A stretch of 64,000 nt of DNA. Source: an uncultured Lachnospiraceae bacterium (GTDB lineage: Bacteria; Bacillota; Clostridia; Lachnospirales; Lachnospiraceae). This document shows, in pieces, positions 8,226 through 17,334 of this stretch. Location of the stretch: assembly GCA_910586705.1 (NCBI GenBank), contig CAJUJK010000002.1:174468-238467 (forward strand). Reading direction: 5' to 3'. The translations under genes and the position numbers were made by a program. The notes below the pieces were generated by a model. That model did not search any database and was not told where the DNA came from. It saw only the letters and a program-made list of their open reading frames with translations. Numbering within the stretch: the stretch's first letter is position 1; every line of letters begins with the position of its first letter.

Positions 8226-10055
8226 TCAGACGGAGAACTGCCCGACACCGCCCACAAGCTGATCCACGTCGCCCTTCAGATCCTCTACCATTTCCTTGGA
8301 TCTTGCCACAATCTGTCCCAGCTCCTCTGTCATGGCGGAAGTCTCCTCGGAGGAAGCTGCATTGTCCTGCGCCAGAGAGTTCAACGTATCGAGCACCGTG
8401 GTAATGCCCTGTCTCTGTGTCTCAATCTCCTCCGTCATGGCTTCTATGTTCACGATGGATGCCATACACTGATCCAGATTCGTGTACAGCTCCGCAAAGA
8501 TGCTCTGCGTATCGTTCAAGACATTCACCTGACGTTCTACCGTCCCGTTCACCTTCTCCATGATCTGCAGGGACTGTACCGACTTGCTCACCAGATCATT
8601 GATAATATTGGAAATCTGGCTTACCGACTGGGTAGACTGGTTTGCCAATGCCCCGATCTCCGTAGCTACCACAGCAAAGCCCTTGCCGCTTTCCCCGGCG
8701 CGTGCCGCCTCAATGGATGCGTTTAACGCCAGCAGGTTAGTCTGTTCTGCGATCGCGTCGATCAGACCTGCCGCCTGCTTGATCGCATCCGCCGCCTCGT
8801 TGGTCGCTTCGGCATGCTCGTGCATACTTACCACGTCTTCCTTCGTGCGCATATTTGCCTGCACCAGCTCCTGCAGCTTGTCGGAGCACTCTCTGCTCAG
8901 CTTTCTCATGGAATCGGAGTTGTCACGCAGATCCGCCACTTCCTTCGTGGTCTTGTCAATGCCCTCCGCGATTTTATTCACCTCGCCGGTAGCATCCGAC
9001 GTGGAAGCCGCCTGCGCGGTGATATTTTTGGCAATTTCCTCCACCGCGATGTCCACTTCCCCGATGGATTTCTCCATCTGCTGGAAGCTCTCCTCAAACT
9101 CTATCGTCATATCCTCCACTTTATGTGCCGTGCCCGCAATCGCCATGATGAGACCATGAATCTTCTCTCTTGCCGTATTCAGGCTATCCGCCGCCACGCC
9201 CATCTCGTTTCTCTGCTTCACTTCCACATCCGCCGTCAGATCTCCCTCAGAAATGCTGACCGCGAAATCTTTTACCCTGCGAAGAGGCACAACCAGAAAT
9301 TCTCCGACAATAAAGGATACCACCACCGTGACGATCAGCAGAATGGCGAGACATCCCGACATCATCGCACAGGAATTGTGAAACTGCTTCGTGATCGAAG
9401 CCTCCACCTCCAGCATCTGCGCATTCATATCATCCACATAGTTGCCCGTGGAAACCGCCCAGCCCCACGGCTCGAAATAGCCGGAGTACGCCACCTTGGG
9501 CGCAACGGTCACACCGTCCGCCTTGGTAAAGGAAAACTGGTTATAACCGCCCTTCTCCGCCGACTGGCACACTTTCATAATGGACTGGATAATCATAATG
9601 CCGTCCTGATCCTGCAGGTCGTAACGGTTGTTCCCCTCCTGCTCCGGCAGAATCGGGTGCATCACCAGTATGTAATCTTTGTCATCTATCCAGAAATAGC
9701 CGCTGTCGTCGTCCCGGTAACGCATGGCGCGGACGATCTCAGCCGCATCCGCTTTCGCCTCTTCCTCGGTCATCTCCCCTGCAGCCACCTTGTCATATTC
9801 CGCCTGCAGGATCGCCAGTACGCTCTGCACCTGCGACTTGATCTCTGTCCGGTATCCGTCGTCCATCGCTTTCGCATACTCTTCATAGGCGCCGTTGGAA
9901 ATGTTTTTCATCGCCAGAATACCGATCAGACCGACCGCACAGCCGATCACAATTCCCAGTGATGCGCAGACTAAGATGAGCGTTGTCTTTAAGCTTTTTG
10001 TTCTACCCTGTTTCTTGTCCAATTCCTCCACATCCTTCCCCGTAAGATTGTTCAT
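8226..10055 (-). CDS. methyl-accepting chemotaxis protein with Cache-type sensor
   Basis: Membrane chemoreceptor. Order of parts: cytoplasmic N-terminus, TM1 (TLILVCASLGIVIGCAVG), an extracellular single-Cache-like domain with GYFWIDDKDYILVMHP and a GYFEPWGWAVSTGNYVDD end, TM2 (LAILLIVTVVVSFIVG), HAMP, and the signalling hairpin with the invariant tip EQTNLLALNASIEAARAGE. The ligand cannot be predicted; Cache folds of this type often bind small carboxylates. The ATG at 10055 is the only conventional start; AAGGAG is 18 bases upstream, which is long. A TTG at 10088 is possible but lacks a site of its own. About 609 residues. Confidence 0.93.
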   Translation of the reverse strand: MNNLTGKDVEELDKKQGRTKSLKTTLILVCASLGIVIGCAVGLIGILAMKNISNGAYEEYAKAMDDGYRTEIKSQVQSVLAILQAEYDKVAAGEMTEEEAKADAAEIVRAMRYRDDDSGYFWIDDKDYILVMHPILPEQEGNNRYDLQDQDGIMIIQSIMKVCQSAEKGGYNQFSFTKADGVTVAPKVAYSGYFEPWGWAVSTGNYVDDMNAQMLEVEASITKQFHNSCAMMSGCLAILLIVTVVVSFIVGEFLVVPLRRVKDFAVSISEGDLTADVEVKQRNEMGVAADSLNTAREKIHGLIMAIAGTAHKVEDMTIEFEESFQQMEKSIGEVDIAVEEIAKNITAQAASTSDATGEVNKIAEGIDKTTKEVADLRDNSDSMRKLSRECSDKLQELVQANMRTKEDVVSMHEHAEATNEAADAIKQAAGLIDAIAEQTNLLALNASIEAARAGESGKGFAVVATEIGALANQSTQSVSQISNIINDLVSKSVQSLQIMEKVNGTVERQVNVLNDTQSIFAELYTNLDQCMASIVNIEAMTEEIETQRQGITTVLDTLNSLAQDNAASSEETSAMTEELGQIVARSKEMVEDLKGDVDQLVGGVGQFSV

Positions 10056-10263
10056 AAAAACAATATTATTATACTCCTTTCCCGACAATTTTTCAAGCGT
10101 AACCGCATAAATGCGGGTGTGCCGGGCATCGTCAAAATAATTCCCGCCAAACTATTTTCCCCGCGCCCATATTTGTGCTATACTTAAAGAACGCAGGACG
10201 GCCTGCCTGCGGATTTCGGCGCTTCAGATACGCCAAATATTTCATTTGGGGAGGATTCCAGTT

Positions 10264-11079
10264 ATGTATCATTTTACTGACGACTGCCTGATCGGTGTGG
10301 AGGAGATCGACAACGAGCACAGGGAACTGTTCCGCATCATAAACGAAACGCAGGAACTGTTAGATAACCAGATTTTAAATGACAAATACGACCGCATTCT
10401 GGAGACGGTGGACCGTCTTGACAGGTACGCGGAAGAACATTTCCGGCACGAGGAAGCTTACATGGAAAGCATACACCACCCGGAACTGGCGCTGCAGAAG
10501 AAACAGCACCTTTTCTTCTGTGACAAAATAAACGGCATTACAAACTCTTTTTCCTCCGACAACGCGCAGCAGGAAATGCTGGATGATCTGCTGCGGTATC
10601 TTGTGACATGGCTCTACCGCCACATCATCAGCTCCGATCTGATGATCGGCAAATTGAAGCCCTCAGAAGACCGAACCGCGCCGGAGTTTAACGATACCTA
10701 TCTGACAAACATTCCGCTGATCGACAAGGAGCACCGGGAACTGTTCCGCATCATCGGGGATGTGTACCGCGTTATGACGGATGAACTTGCTTTCGACAAA
10801 TACGACGAGATCGTCCATCTTCTCGAAGAACTGAGGGATTACACGAAATTCCATTTTCAGGACGAGGAAATGTATATGGAAAGCATCCACTATGACGGGC
10901 TGGAGGCACAGAAACGGGCGCATGAAGCATTTGTATCGAGACTGGAAGAAATGGATCTGGAACATGTCGATGAAAACCAGCAGGAGACGCTTGAGGATCT
11001 CATGGAGTTCCTGACCGAGTGGCTGGTGAACCACATCTTACATACCGACAAGAAAATTCCGACAGGGGCGCCAAATTAG
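10264..11079 (+). CDS. tandem bacteriohemerythrin (two hemerythrin domains)
   Basis: 271-residue protein with two consecutive hemerythrin four-helix bundles, the fold that holds a diiron site for O2 binding or sensing. Domain 1 ligand positions are H19, H59, E63, Q78, H82, H120, D125; domain 2 has H157, H197, E201, Q216, H220, H257, D262. In an ungapped comparison with classic bacteriohemerythrin, Q78 and Q216 sit where the family normally has a histidine (the HKAEH-type motif reads QKKQH and QKRAH here). GGGGAGG is nine bases before the ATG at 10264. It is transcribed alone and divergently from the chemoreceptor, which suggests but does not show a link to aerotaxis. Role in oxygen handling is inferred. 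Confidence 0.93.
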   Translation: MYHFTDDCLIGVEEIDNEHRELFRIINETQELLDNQILNDKYDRILETVDRLDRYAEEHFRHEEAYMESIHHPELALQKKQHLFFCDKINGITNSFSSDNAQQEMLDDLLRYLVTWLYRHIISSDLMIGKLKPSEDRTAPEFNDTYLTNIPLIDKEHRELFRIIGDVYRVMTDELAFDKYDEIVHLLEELRDYTKFHFQDEEMYMESIHYDGLEAQKRAHEAFVSRLEEMDLEHVDENQQETLEDLMEFLTEWLVNHILHTDKKIPTGAPN

Positions 11080-11090
11080 CGCCCCTTTTT
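11065..11090 (+). terminator. intrinsic terminator overlapping the hemerythrin stop codon
   Basis: GGGGCGC (11065-11071), loop CAAATTA, GCGCCCC (11079-11085), then TTTTT. The TAG stop (11077-11079) spans the loop and stem, so translation runs into the terminator. Confidence 0.9.
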
Positions 11091-11118
11091 CAACCTCATT
11101 ATTTGACCATACTGTCTA

Positions 11119-11932
11119 TCACAGCATTTCCAGACATTCCACCTGTCCTTTGTCGCTGAGCAGGAACAGCTCGTTTCCGTGCACGACAATATTTCTGCAT
11201 ATGCCCTTTGTCTTTTTCTTCGGCATCCGTTCCTCCCCTGTATTTTTATCCACACAGTACAGGTAATTATCTTCCGCCGCAAAGAAAAGCCTGTCCCCGT
11301 CTATGACTGCCTTCGTCGATACGCCGCCTCCGACATTTACGGAAAATATCTCTGTGAGCGCATTGTCTGAAGTTATCTCATAGCATGTCATGTTGCCCGC
11401 TCTGGCATCAATCACCGCATCCGCGTCGCCGATATACATCCTGTCCTTCTCAAATACCGCTTCGTTATATAACTTTCCCTTCGCCTCTCTCTCATAGAGC
11501 AGTTCACCCTTCTGTGAATCCAGAATATAGAATTTCCCCGGTATTTTTATCAAGGCAAAAAACCGCAAAATCTGACACATAAAACCGGTCGCCATCTAAA
11601 GCCATCTTAAAGGAAGCGTTCTTCGGAAAAAGCTCTGTCGCCCAGCAGATACGCCCGTCCAGACTGACGCAGACCGCCATACCTCTAAAAGTTGTGAGAT
11701 AGATTTTTCCGTCCTCATGTATCCCCGCCGTTCTCACCACATGTTTCTCTTCAAAAACCACCCTGACTTCCTGTGTCTTTACATTTAACGCAAGCAGCAC
11801 GGAGTCAAAAGCGCTCAGCCCGAGGGAAAGTGTGAAATATATGGTATCGCCTTCCATAAAATAATCGTTTGACACCATAGGACCTTTCAATCCCTTTTTA
11901 TAGTTGTACGTCCATTTCGTTTTCAGCTTCAT
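11119..11932 (-). pseudogene. PQQ-like beta-propeller protein gene, interrupted by a +1 frameshift
   Basis: Two overlapping minus-strand frames together encode one repeat protein of about 270 residues. The first frame (from ATG 11932, AGGAGG eight bases upstream) runs to 11504 and the second continues to 11119. Propeller-type strands recur: FCLDKNTG, ILDSQKGELLYE, YCVDKNTGEE. Removing one base of the C4 run at 11536-11539 (G4 in the coding strand) joins CLDKNTG to KFYILDSQKGELL without a gap. No signal peptide, so probably cytoplasmic. Function unknown. Either a recent inactivation or a sequencing error. Confidence 0.75.
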
Positions 11933-12079
11933 CTGCCTGTCCTCCTGTTTCACCTCAAGGTACTGTCATTCTATCACAGATACGCATGAGATTCCACCTG
12001 CACATCATTTTGCGATCCTCCGCCGGTCGTATGGCAGAAGTCACACAGGCAGAACCGCTCTGGGCAAAAAGCCGGACCG

Positions 12080-15000
12080 CTACTGCAGCAGCGACAAAAC
12101 ATACTGCGAAGCAGAATTTGCCTGCGTCAGCATACTGACTCCTGCCTGCAGCAATATATTCTGATTGGAAAAAGCCAGCATTTCTTTCGCCACATCGGTG
12201 TCCCGCAGTCTGGATTCCGCCGCCTGTGTATTCTCCTGCGTGTTATCCCGCATATGATATGCATGCTCCAGACGGTTCTGCATGGCGCCGTATGTGGTTC
12301 TTCTTTCATTTAAAGATACCAGCGCCTTTTTCGTTATCTCCATCGTCCTGTCTGCCTGTTCCTGCGTTTTCGCCCCCGCCCGGTACAGTTTCAGGGAAAA
12401 CGTATTGACCCCGAAACGCGGGATCGTTGTGCGGTCGCCGTCCTGTGCGCTGCATCGGATATTAATGCCGTTATCCACGATTTCTCTCACAAACTCCGTA
12501 TCAAAAGTGGGGCGGACCGCCACGTTTCTGTTTTCGCTTCCACCTACGTTCATCCGGGTATAATCCTGCGCATTGAGCTGGACCTTTGACTGGTTGAGCA
12601 TCTTATCAAAGGCATACACCGCGTAACTGTCACGCGCTTCCCCGTATTCCGCAACCTGATTGCCCTGTTGATCCCGATAAGTCACGGACAGATCGAATCG
12701 TTTCGTATCTGGTACTGTCCCGTGAAGCGCCGGATCATATTTCTCGTAATACGGATTGCCTCCCACATCCGTCAGCTCCACATACGCGCCCGCATTGTTC
12801 TGCTGCATTTCCACAACAATGCTGTCCTCAAAATCGGCAAAAGAATAGATATAAGATGTGGACACATACCCACCGCCGTCATCTTTTAACTGAAAACTAA
12901 ACCGGTCCATCTCTATGCTGCTGAAAGGCCAGTCTCCAAACGTTGCGTTGGGCGCCGGCTCTGTGTCCTCCCGGTTGTCATATATGTAGAGTACCCCGTC
13001 CTTAGACGCGTACTGCGTAAAATGGAAATCAAAACACCCGGAAGTGACATCTACAATCGCGTCCGCAAGCTTCGCAGCCGTATCAACGCCCGCCGCCTTC
13101 AGCGTATCCAGATCCAATGTCAGTTTATAATTTTCCCCGTCCGCCTCAAACTTATATCCATATCCCTGCGACGTGGTTTTATCCGATCCGCCGTTTGCAA
13201 AAACGATGCTGTAATGCTTGTCGCATGTTTTACAGGTAGAGTTAAAACCGCTGCCGGACAGACTGTCCAGATTGATGGTTCCCGCACCCATCCCCTTGAA
13301 GTCAATCGTCGCTGCCGGGTAGGTTTTCCCCACTTTCCCAATATCCGCCAGCGGTCCGTTCCCAAGCTTCATATCCGGCGTAATGGTAATCACCTGATCA
13401 AAATACCCGGATGTTGTGATATGATCAGCCCCCACCAGATCCGACAGGCTCTTGTGTGGCGTTCTGGGCGCCTGCGGATCCTTGCCCGCGAGAGCCAGCG
13501 ATATTTTGTCTTTCAGCACATAATCCGCATATTTCTGCAGATCCTTATTCATTTTTTCCGTCTGGTCATTGACGCCTTTGTATACAATCTCCGTGCTCAG
13601 ATCGGCGCTTGTAAATTTCAGCGAGATATTTCCCGTATTCGCGTCGTATACCAGTCTGTCCTCCGAAAGAGATGCCTCCGGATCGTCAAAATCCCTCCCA
13701 AACACTTTTTCTTCCTCGAACGTGACAACGGGTTTTCCAACGGAAGATGCCGCCAGAACATTGTCGTCCAGCGTGACGTCGATCGCCGTTCCATATTTTG
13801 TAAAAATATTTCCGCCGCCGATCTGCATCCCGTCGAGACCGTCGATCACCGAATCCTTACTTGTAATATCCGACAGCGAGAACTGGAAGGACAGGTAGGT
13901 GTCGTTCACCGTACTGTCATCCCCGTCATCCCCGTTGTAAGTGTATGTAAATTTTCCGCCTTTGACATCATATCCGTCAAACCAGTCCTTTAAGCCCATT
14001 TCCTCCCATGTCCGATAGGAGTTCTCCGCTTCTACCCGTGTCGTATCCTCTACGATATCGCCGTTGGCATTCCTGTACTTACACTTGTATTCGTACTCAA
14101 GCCATATGCCATCCTTGGCCGTAGGATCGTCGGGATCTGCCTTTCCCGCCCTGACAATCACAGAAAATTTGTCATCCTCATCCAGATATCCTACCTCATG
14201 GGGATTTGTCGTCGTGCCGTCGGGCTGTATCTGGTCATGGGTTCCCAGATGAAGCAGATCCTTCACAAGATGATTCGACAGTCTGAGCTGATCCACCTTT
14301 ACCACGTCCACCGCCTGCTCTTCGGACGGTCCCGCGTAAGTTTGTTCCAGATGGTACTTCACCTTGCTGTCGTGTGTGTTCAAAAAGGAGATTGCCGTTC
14401 TCATATCTTCCCTGCTGCCAATCGTACCGTCGGGAAAAAAGAAGGCAATGGTCAGTCCTCTATAACCCGCATACCACGTACCGTCATGGCATGTCTGGTC
14501 CGCCGTTTTCCCGTCCTCATCATAAAGCTCGCCCCACGGAATCGTCGCACCGTCAATGGTGATGCCGCCATCATAGGCCTCCACCTTTACCGTCCGTGTA
14601 ATTTCCGGCACGGTGGCGCCCGCCTCACATTCAACGTGAAAGTGAAACCCTTCTTTATCCCAGAAATCGTAACTTCCTCCCGTAAAAATCTGCTGCTTTG
14701 TATCCGGGTCATAGATCACCATATCGGGGTCAATGGTATTCCATGAAATACGCTGTCCGCGGAAGAGAAAGCCCCCGTAGGTCACATCCTGCGTCTGCTC
14801 GTCATAGGTCGCGTCATAAATCTGCAGGTCATCCAGCGTTCCTTCTATATCTATGTCAATCTGGTCATTGTCAAATATCTTCTTATCGTTAAATGTGGTG
14901 TTCTTAGCAATATCGTTGATTTCCCGCTTCAGTTGCCTGATTTCCTCGTCAATCGCCGCCCGGTCTGCCGTCTGCAATGTTCCGTTTGCACCCTTTACTG

Positions 15001-15283
15001 CCAGTTCCTCCATGCGGTGAAGCATCTGCGCAATCTCTTCCATCGCGCCGTCCCCGATCTGCACCCACGAAATCCCATCCGTTATATTTTCCTTCCCTTT
15101 TTGCAGACCCCTGATCTGACGCCGCATTTTTTCCGAGATCGACAGCCCCGCCGCATCGTCCGCCGCGCGGTTGATCCGATAGCCGGACGCCAGCTTCTCC
15201 GCTGACTTCTCCTTCTTTTTCCTGTTAATCCCCAACTGCCTGTCTGCATTCATCGCAAGTATATTGTTTTGTATTGACAGCAT
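12080..15283 (-). CDS. hag: very large flagellin
   Basis: Flagellar filament subunit of about 1067 residues; ordinary flagellins have 270-500. The N-terminal D0/D1 segment (about 140 residues, with LASGYRINRAADDAAGLSIS and GISWVQIGDGAMEEI) and the C-terminal D1/D0 segment (last about 90, ending SMLTQANSASQYVLSLLQ) are canonical. About 830 residues of hypervariable, beta-rich sequence lie between them, including a cysteine pair CKTCDKHYS and one more Cys shortly before the C-terminal domain. The ATG at 15283 has GAGGAA upstream and follows a sigma-28-like promoter. The large insert would form outward-facing filament domains; their role (adhesion, masking, enzymatic) is unknown. Confidence 0.95.
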   Translation of the reverse strand: MLSIQNNILAMNADRQLGINRKKKEKSAEKLASGYRINRAADDAAGLSISEKMRRQIRGLQKGKENITDGISWVQIGDGAMEEIAQMLHRMEELAVKGANGTLQTADRAAIDEEIRQLKREINDIAKNTTFNDKKIFDNDQIDIDIEGTLDDLQIYDATYDEQTQDVTYGGFLFRGQRISWNTIDPDMVIYDPDTKQQIFTGGSYDFWDKEGFHFHVECEAGATVPEITRTVKVEAYDGGITIDGATIPWGELYDEDGKTADQTCHDGTWYAGYRGLTIAFFFPDGTIGSREDMRTAISFLNTHDSKVKYHLEQTYAGPSEEQAVDVVKVDQLRLSNHLVKDLLHLGTHDQIQPDGTTTNPHEVGYLDEDDKFSVIVRAGKADPDDPTAKDGIWLEYEYKCKYRNANGDIVEDTTRVEAENSYRTWEEMGLKDWFDGYDVKGGKFTYTYNGDDGDDSTVNDTYLSFQFSLSDITSKDSVIDGLDGMQIGGGNIFTKYGTAIDVTLDDNVLAASSVGKPVVTFEEEKVFGRDFDDPEASLSEDRLVYDANTGNISLKFTSADLSTEIVYKGVNDQTEKMNKDLQKYADYVLKDKISLALAGKDPQAPRTPHKSLSDLVGADHITTSGYFDQVITITPDMKLGNGPLADIGKVGKTYPAATIDFKGMGAGTINLDSLSGSGFNSTCKTCDKHYSIVFANGGSDKTTSQGYGYKFEADGENYKLTLDLDTLKAAGVDTAAKLADAIVDVTSGCFDFHFTQYASKDGVLYIYDNREDTEPAPNATFGDWPFSSIEMDRFSFQLKDDGGGYVSTSYIYSFADFEDSIVVEMQQNNAGAYVELTDVGGNPYYEKYDPALHGTVPDTKRFDLSVTYRDQQGNQVAEYGEARDSYAVYAFDKMLNQSKVQLNAQDYTRMNVGGSENRNVAVRPTFDTEFVREIVDNGINIRCSAQDGDRTTIPRFGVNTFSLKLYRAGAKTQEQADRTMEITKKALVSLNERRTTYGAMQNRLEHAYHMRDNTQENTQAAESRLRDTDVAKEMLAFSNQNILLQAGVSMLTQANSASQYVLSLLQ

Positions 15284-15333
15284 ATCCGGTTCCTCTTTTC
15301 TCTCCACTTCTCCACAAAATATTTTCACTATAT

Positions 15334-15360
15334 GTATCGTCAGATTTTAAATTTACTTTA
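15334..15360 (-). promoter_or_regulatory. sigma-28 (SigD/FliA)-type promoter of the flagellin gene
   Basis: On the minus strand TAAA (15360-15357), exactly 15 bases, then GACGATAC (15341-15334), against the known consensus TAAA-N15-GCCGATAA (6 of 8 in the -10 element). The -10 element lies about 50 bases upstream of the flagellin ATG. Late-class flagellar promoters of this type are expected for flagellin. Confidence 0.75.
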
Positions 15361-15367
15361 GCTATAA

Positions 15368-15382
15368 CTCATATTCTATGAG
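15368..15382. promoter_or_regulatory. palindromic operator candidate between flagellin and XRE regulator
   Basis: CTCATA-TTC-TATGAG is a perfect 6-3-6 inverted repeat. A related half-site, TCATATTC, recurs about 30 bases to the right. The palindrome sits just upstream of the flagellin -35 element and upstream of the XRE gene, the expected place for an operator of the divergent regulator. Binding is inferred. Confidence 0.45.
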
Positions 15383-15450
15383 CTATTTTACATTATAGTT
15401 CATATTCACTTTGATTACAATACAACTATACTTATGGAAAGGAGTTCCGA

Positions 15451-15768
15451 ATGCGAGAATTAGATTTTCAAAAAATCGGCGCAAAAATCCGCGAACGTCG
15501 GCTTGCTCAAGGGTATACTCAGGATTATCTCGCCAACCATCTGGATGTGGACACATCCCATATCAGCAATATAGAACATGGTCGATGCAAAGTCTCACTG
15601 ACCGCTCTTGTCGGTATTGCAAATGCCTTGGACTGCTCTGTGGATTTATTTCTGGTCTCCGAATATAGAAATGAAGAACTTCCTGTTGACACAGAACTGA
15701 TAAAGAAATTGCAAAACTGTAATCTGGAAAAGAAAAAACAGATATCCCGTATCATAGACGTACTCTGA
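15451..15768 (+). CDS. XRE-family helix-turn-helix regulator
   Basis: 105-residue cytoplasmic DNA-binding protein. The HTH spans about residues 10-65 (KIRERRLAQGYTQDYLANHLDVDTS, written in two parts: KIRERRLAQGYTQDY and LANHLDVDTS), followed by a Lys-rich tail. AAGGAG stands six bases before the ATG. It is divergent from the giant flagellin with a 15-bp palindrome in between, so regulation of itself or of flagellin is plausible. No partner gene (toxin, peptide) is visible next to it. Confidence 0.88.
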   Translation: MRELDFQKIGAKIRERRLAQGYTQDYLANHLDVDTSHISNIEHGRCKVSLTALVGIANALDCSVDLFLVSEYRNEELPVDTELIKKLQNCNLEKKKQISRIIDVL

Positions 15769-15794
15769 ATTATGAAAAAATCCCGCTGTGATAC

Positions 15795-15830
15795 AAAAAA
15801 ACGGGGAAGCAGCCAGACAACTGCTTCCCC
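15795..15830 (-). terminator. intrinsic terminator of the xylanase gene
   Basis: Stem GGGGAAGCAG/CTGCTTCCCC (15803-15812 and 15821-15830) with an eight-base loop; on the minus strand it is followed by CG and seven T residues. It lies 20 bases past the xylanase stop and may also stop the convergent XRE gene. Confidence 0.9.
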
Positions 15831-15849
15831 ATTCTTCTATTTTCCCCGG

Positions 15850-17220
15850 TCAGTCCGTGGACTCCCCCTCTCCGGGATCACCCACAAACGCCCAGAACGC
15901 GGGCTTTTTCTCATAATCCTTGTCGAAGAGCAGCGGGCACTGTACTCTCGTGCCGTCTGCCGAACCGCCCGCGGCGTTTGCGCTCTGCAGCCATGAGTGG
16001 CGGTCATCGGTTCCCCAGAACACGATTGCCGTGATGGGCACGCCCTCCTGTTTCAGACTCTTCACCGCGTCATAGAGGGACTGGTACACCTCCGCCTGTT
16101 TCTGGTACTCCTCCTCCAGATCGGTTCCGTCGAATCCCCTGCTCGCCTTCAGGTCAAGCTCCGTGATCTGTATCTCGTCCACAACCGCCGCGTACTTTTT
16201 CGCGCTCTGCTTAAACAGGACGTCGGAAAAGTCCATATCGTAATGCCCCTGCATCCCCATGCCGTCGATCCGCGCCTCCGGGTTTGCCTTGATCTGTTCG
16301 ATCAGCCTGCAGATGCCGTCCGCCTTTTTCGGGTTGGTATCGTTGTAGTCGTTATAAAAAAGCTTGATGTGCGCCGGGGCATACCGGTTGGCATACACAA
16401 ACGCCTGCTCCACGAAGTCAGCATTGTTGAACACCCGGAACCATGAGGAATCGGTGCGCATACCGCCGTCGGTATCGTTCACCGCCTCGTTCACCACGTC
16501 CCACGCGTAGATCATGCCCTTATACTGGCTGTCCTCACCCTCGTAGTGCTCCATCACCTGTCTGATATAATTCTCCATACGCGCCAGCATGGTCTGCTGA
16601 TCCACGTATGGTTTATCCACATTGTACTCCTCATGGAAGAACCACTCCGGCGTCTGGGAATGCCATACGAGCACATGCCCCCTGACCATGAGCTTTCTCC
16701 CGTCCTTGCCCGCGGTGTCGTTGTATGCCTTGATTTCCTTCAACATCATATCGGGAACCGTAAAGGAAAGCACCGGGAACCCGTCCTCCCCGATATTTGG
16801 CTTATCTCCCAGAAAGGTATCCGGCTTCATTTCATTTTCCATGGTGACACTGTTAAACTGCCCTTTTACAATGTCCATCCGCGCTGCGTCCGAGAGGGCT
16901 GCCATGGGCACGCAGACGCCCGCCCTGCCGCCGAACCCTTTCGCGAACGCATACCGTAGCGTCTGTTCGTCCGCGGCGTCCCACGTCCATTCCTGCGGAT
17001 CCTGCAATGCCGCCTGCTCCGGCTCCGTTTCCTGTTCCGCTGCCGCGTCTGGTTCCTCCGCCGCATTCCCTTCCTCTGCTGTTTTTGCCGTCTCCGCATC
17101 AGCTGTCTGCACCGCCCCGGCATTTTCATCTTGCACACCGCCGCAGCCGGTTGCCGCAAAAACCAGATTTACGCACGTCAGAACAGCCAAAAAATACTTG
17201 ATCCGCCCGCCTCTTCCCAT
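15850..17220 (-). CDS. GH10 endo-1,4-beta-xylanase, lipoprotein
   Basis: Extracellular xylan-cleaving enzyme of 456 residues. A lipoprotein signal ends in the lipobox ATGC with Cys26 as lipid anchor. A Glu/Ala/Pro-rich linker (about 30-75) precedes the GH10 TIM barrel (about 85-440). The acid/base glutamate is E245 in WDVVNEAVND and the nucleophile E354 in QITELDLK; HVLVWHSQTPEWF is also a GH10 signature. AAGGAG is seven bases before the ATG. No sugar transporter or other xylan gene is adjacent, so it is a stand-alone surface enzyme here. Confidence 0.95.
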   Translation of the reverse strand: MGRGGRIKYFLAVLTCVNLVFAATGCGGVQDENAGAVQTADAETAKTAEEGNAAEEPDAAAEQETEPEQAALQDPQEWTWDAADEQTLRYAFAKGFGGRAGVCVPMAALSDAARMDIVKGQFNSVTMENEMKPDTFLGDKPNIGEDGFPVLSFTVPDMMLKEIKAYNDTAGKDGRKLMVRGHVLVWHSQTPEWFFHEEYNVDKPYVDQQTMLARMENYIRQVMEHYEGEDSQYKGMIYAWDVVNEAVNDTDGGMRTDSSWFRVFNNADFVEQAFVYANRYAPAHIKLFYNDYNDTNPKKADGICRLIEQIKANPEARIDGMGMQGHYDMDFSDVLFKQSAKKYAAVVDEIQITELDLKASRGFDGTDLEEEYQKQAEVYQSLYDAVKSLKQEGVPITAIVFWGTDDRHSWLQSANAAGGSADGTRVQCPLLFDKDYEKKPAFWAFVGDPGEGESTD

Positions 17221-17334
17221 TTCCTGTCTCCTTTACCCCATAATTTACCCCGTGCCCGGGCACGTTTTGCTACTTATGACTGTAATGCAAAGACAGGCTT
17301 TCTTCTTCACAAATGTTGCCATGATGCCGCCCAC

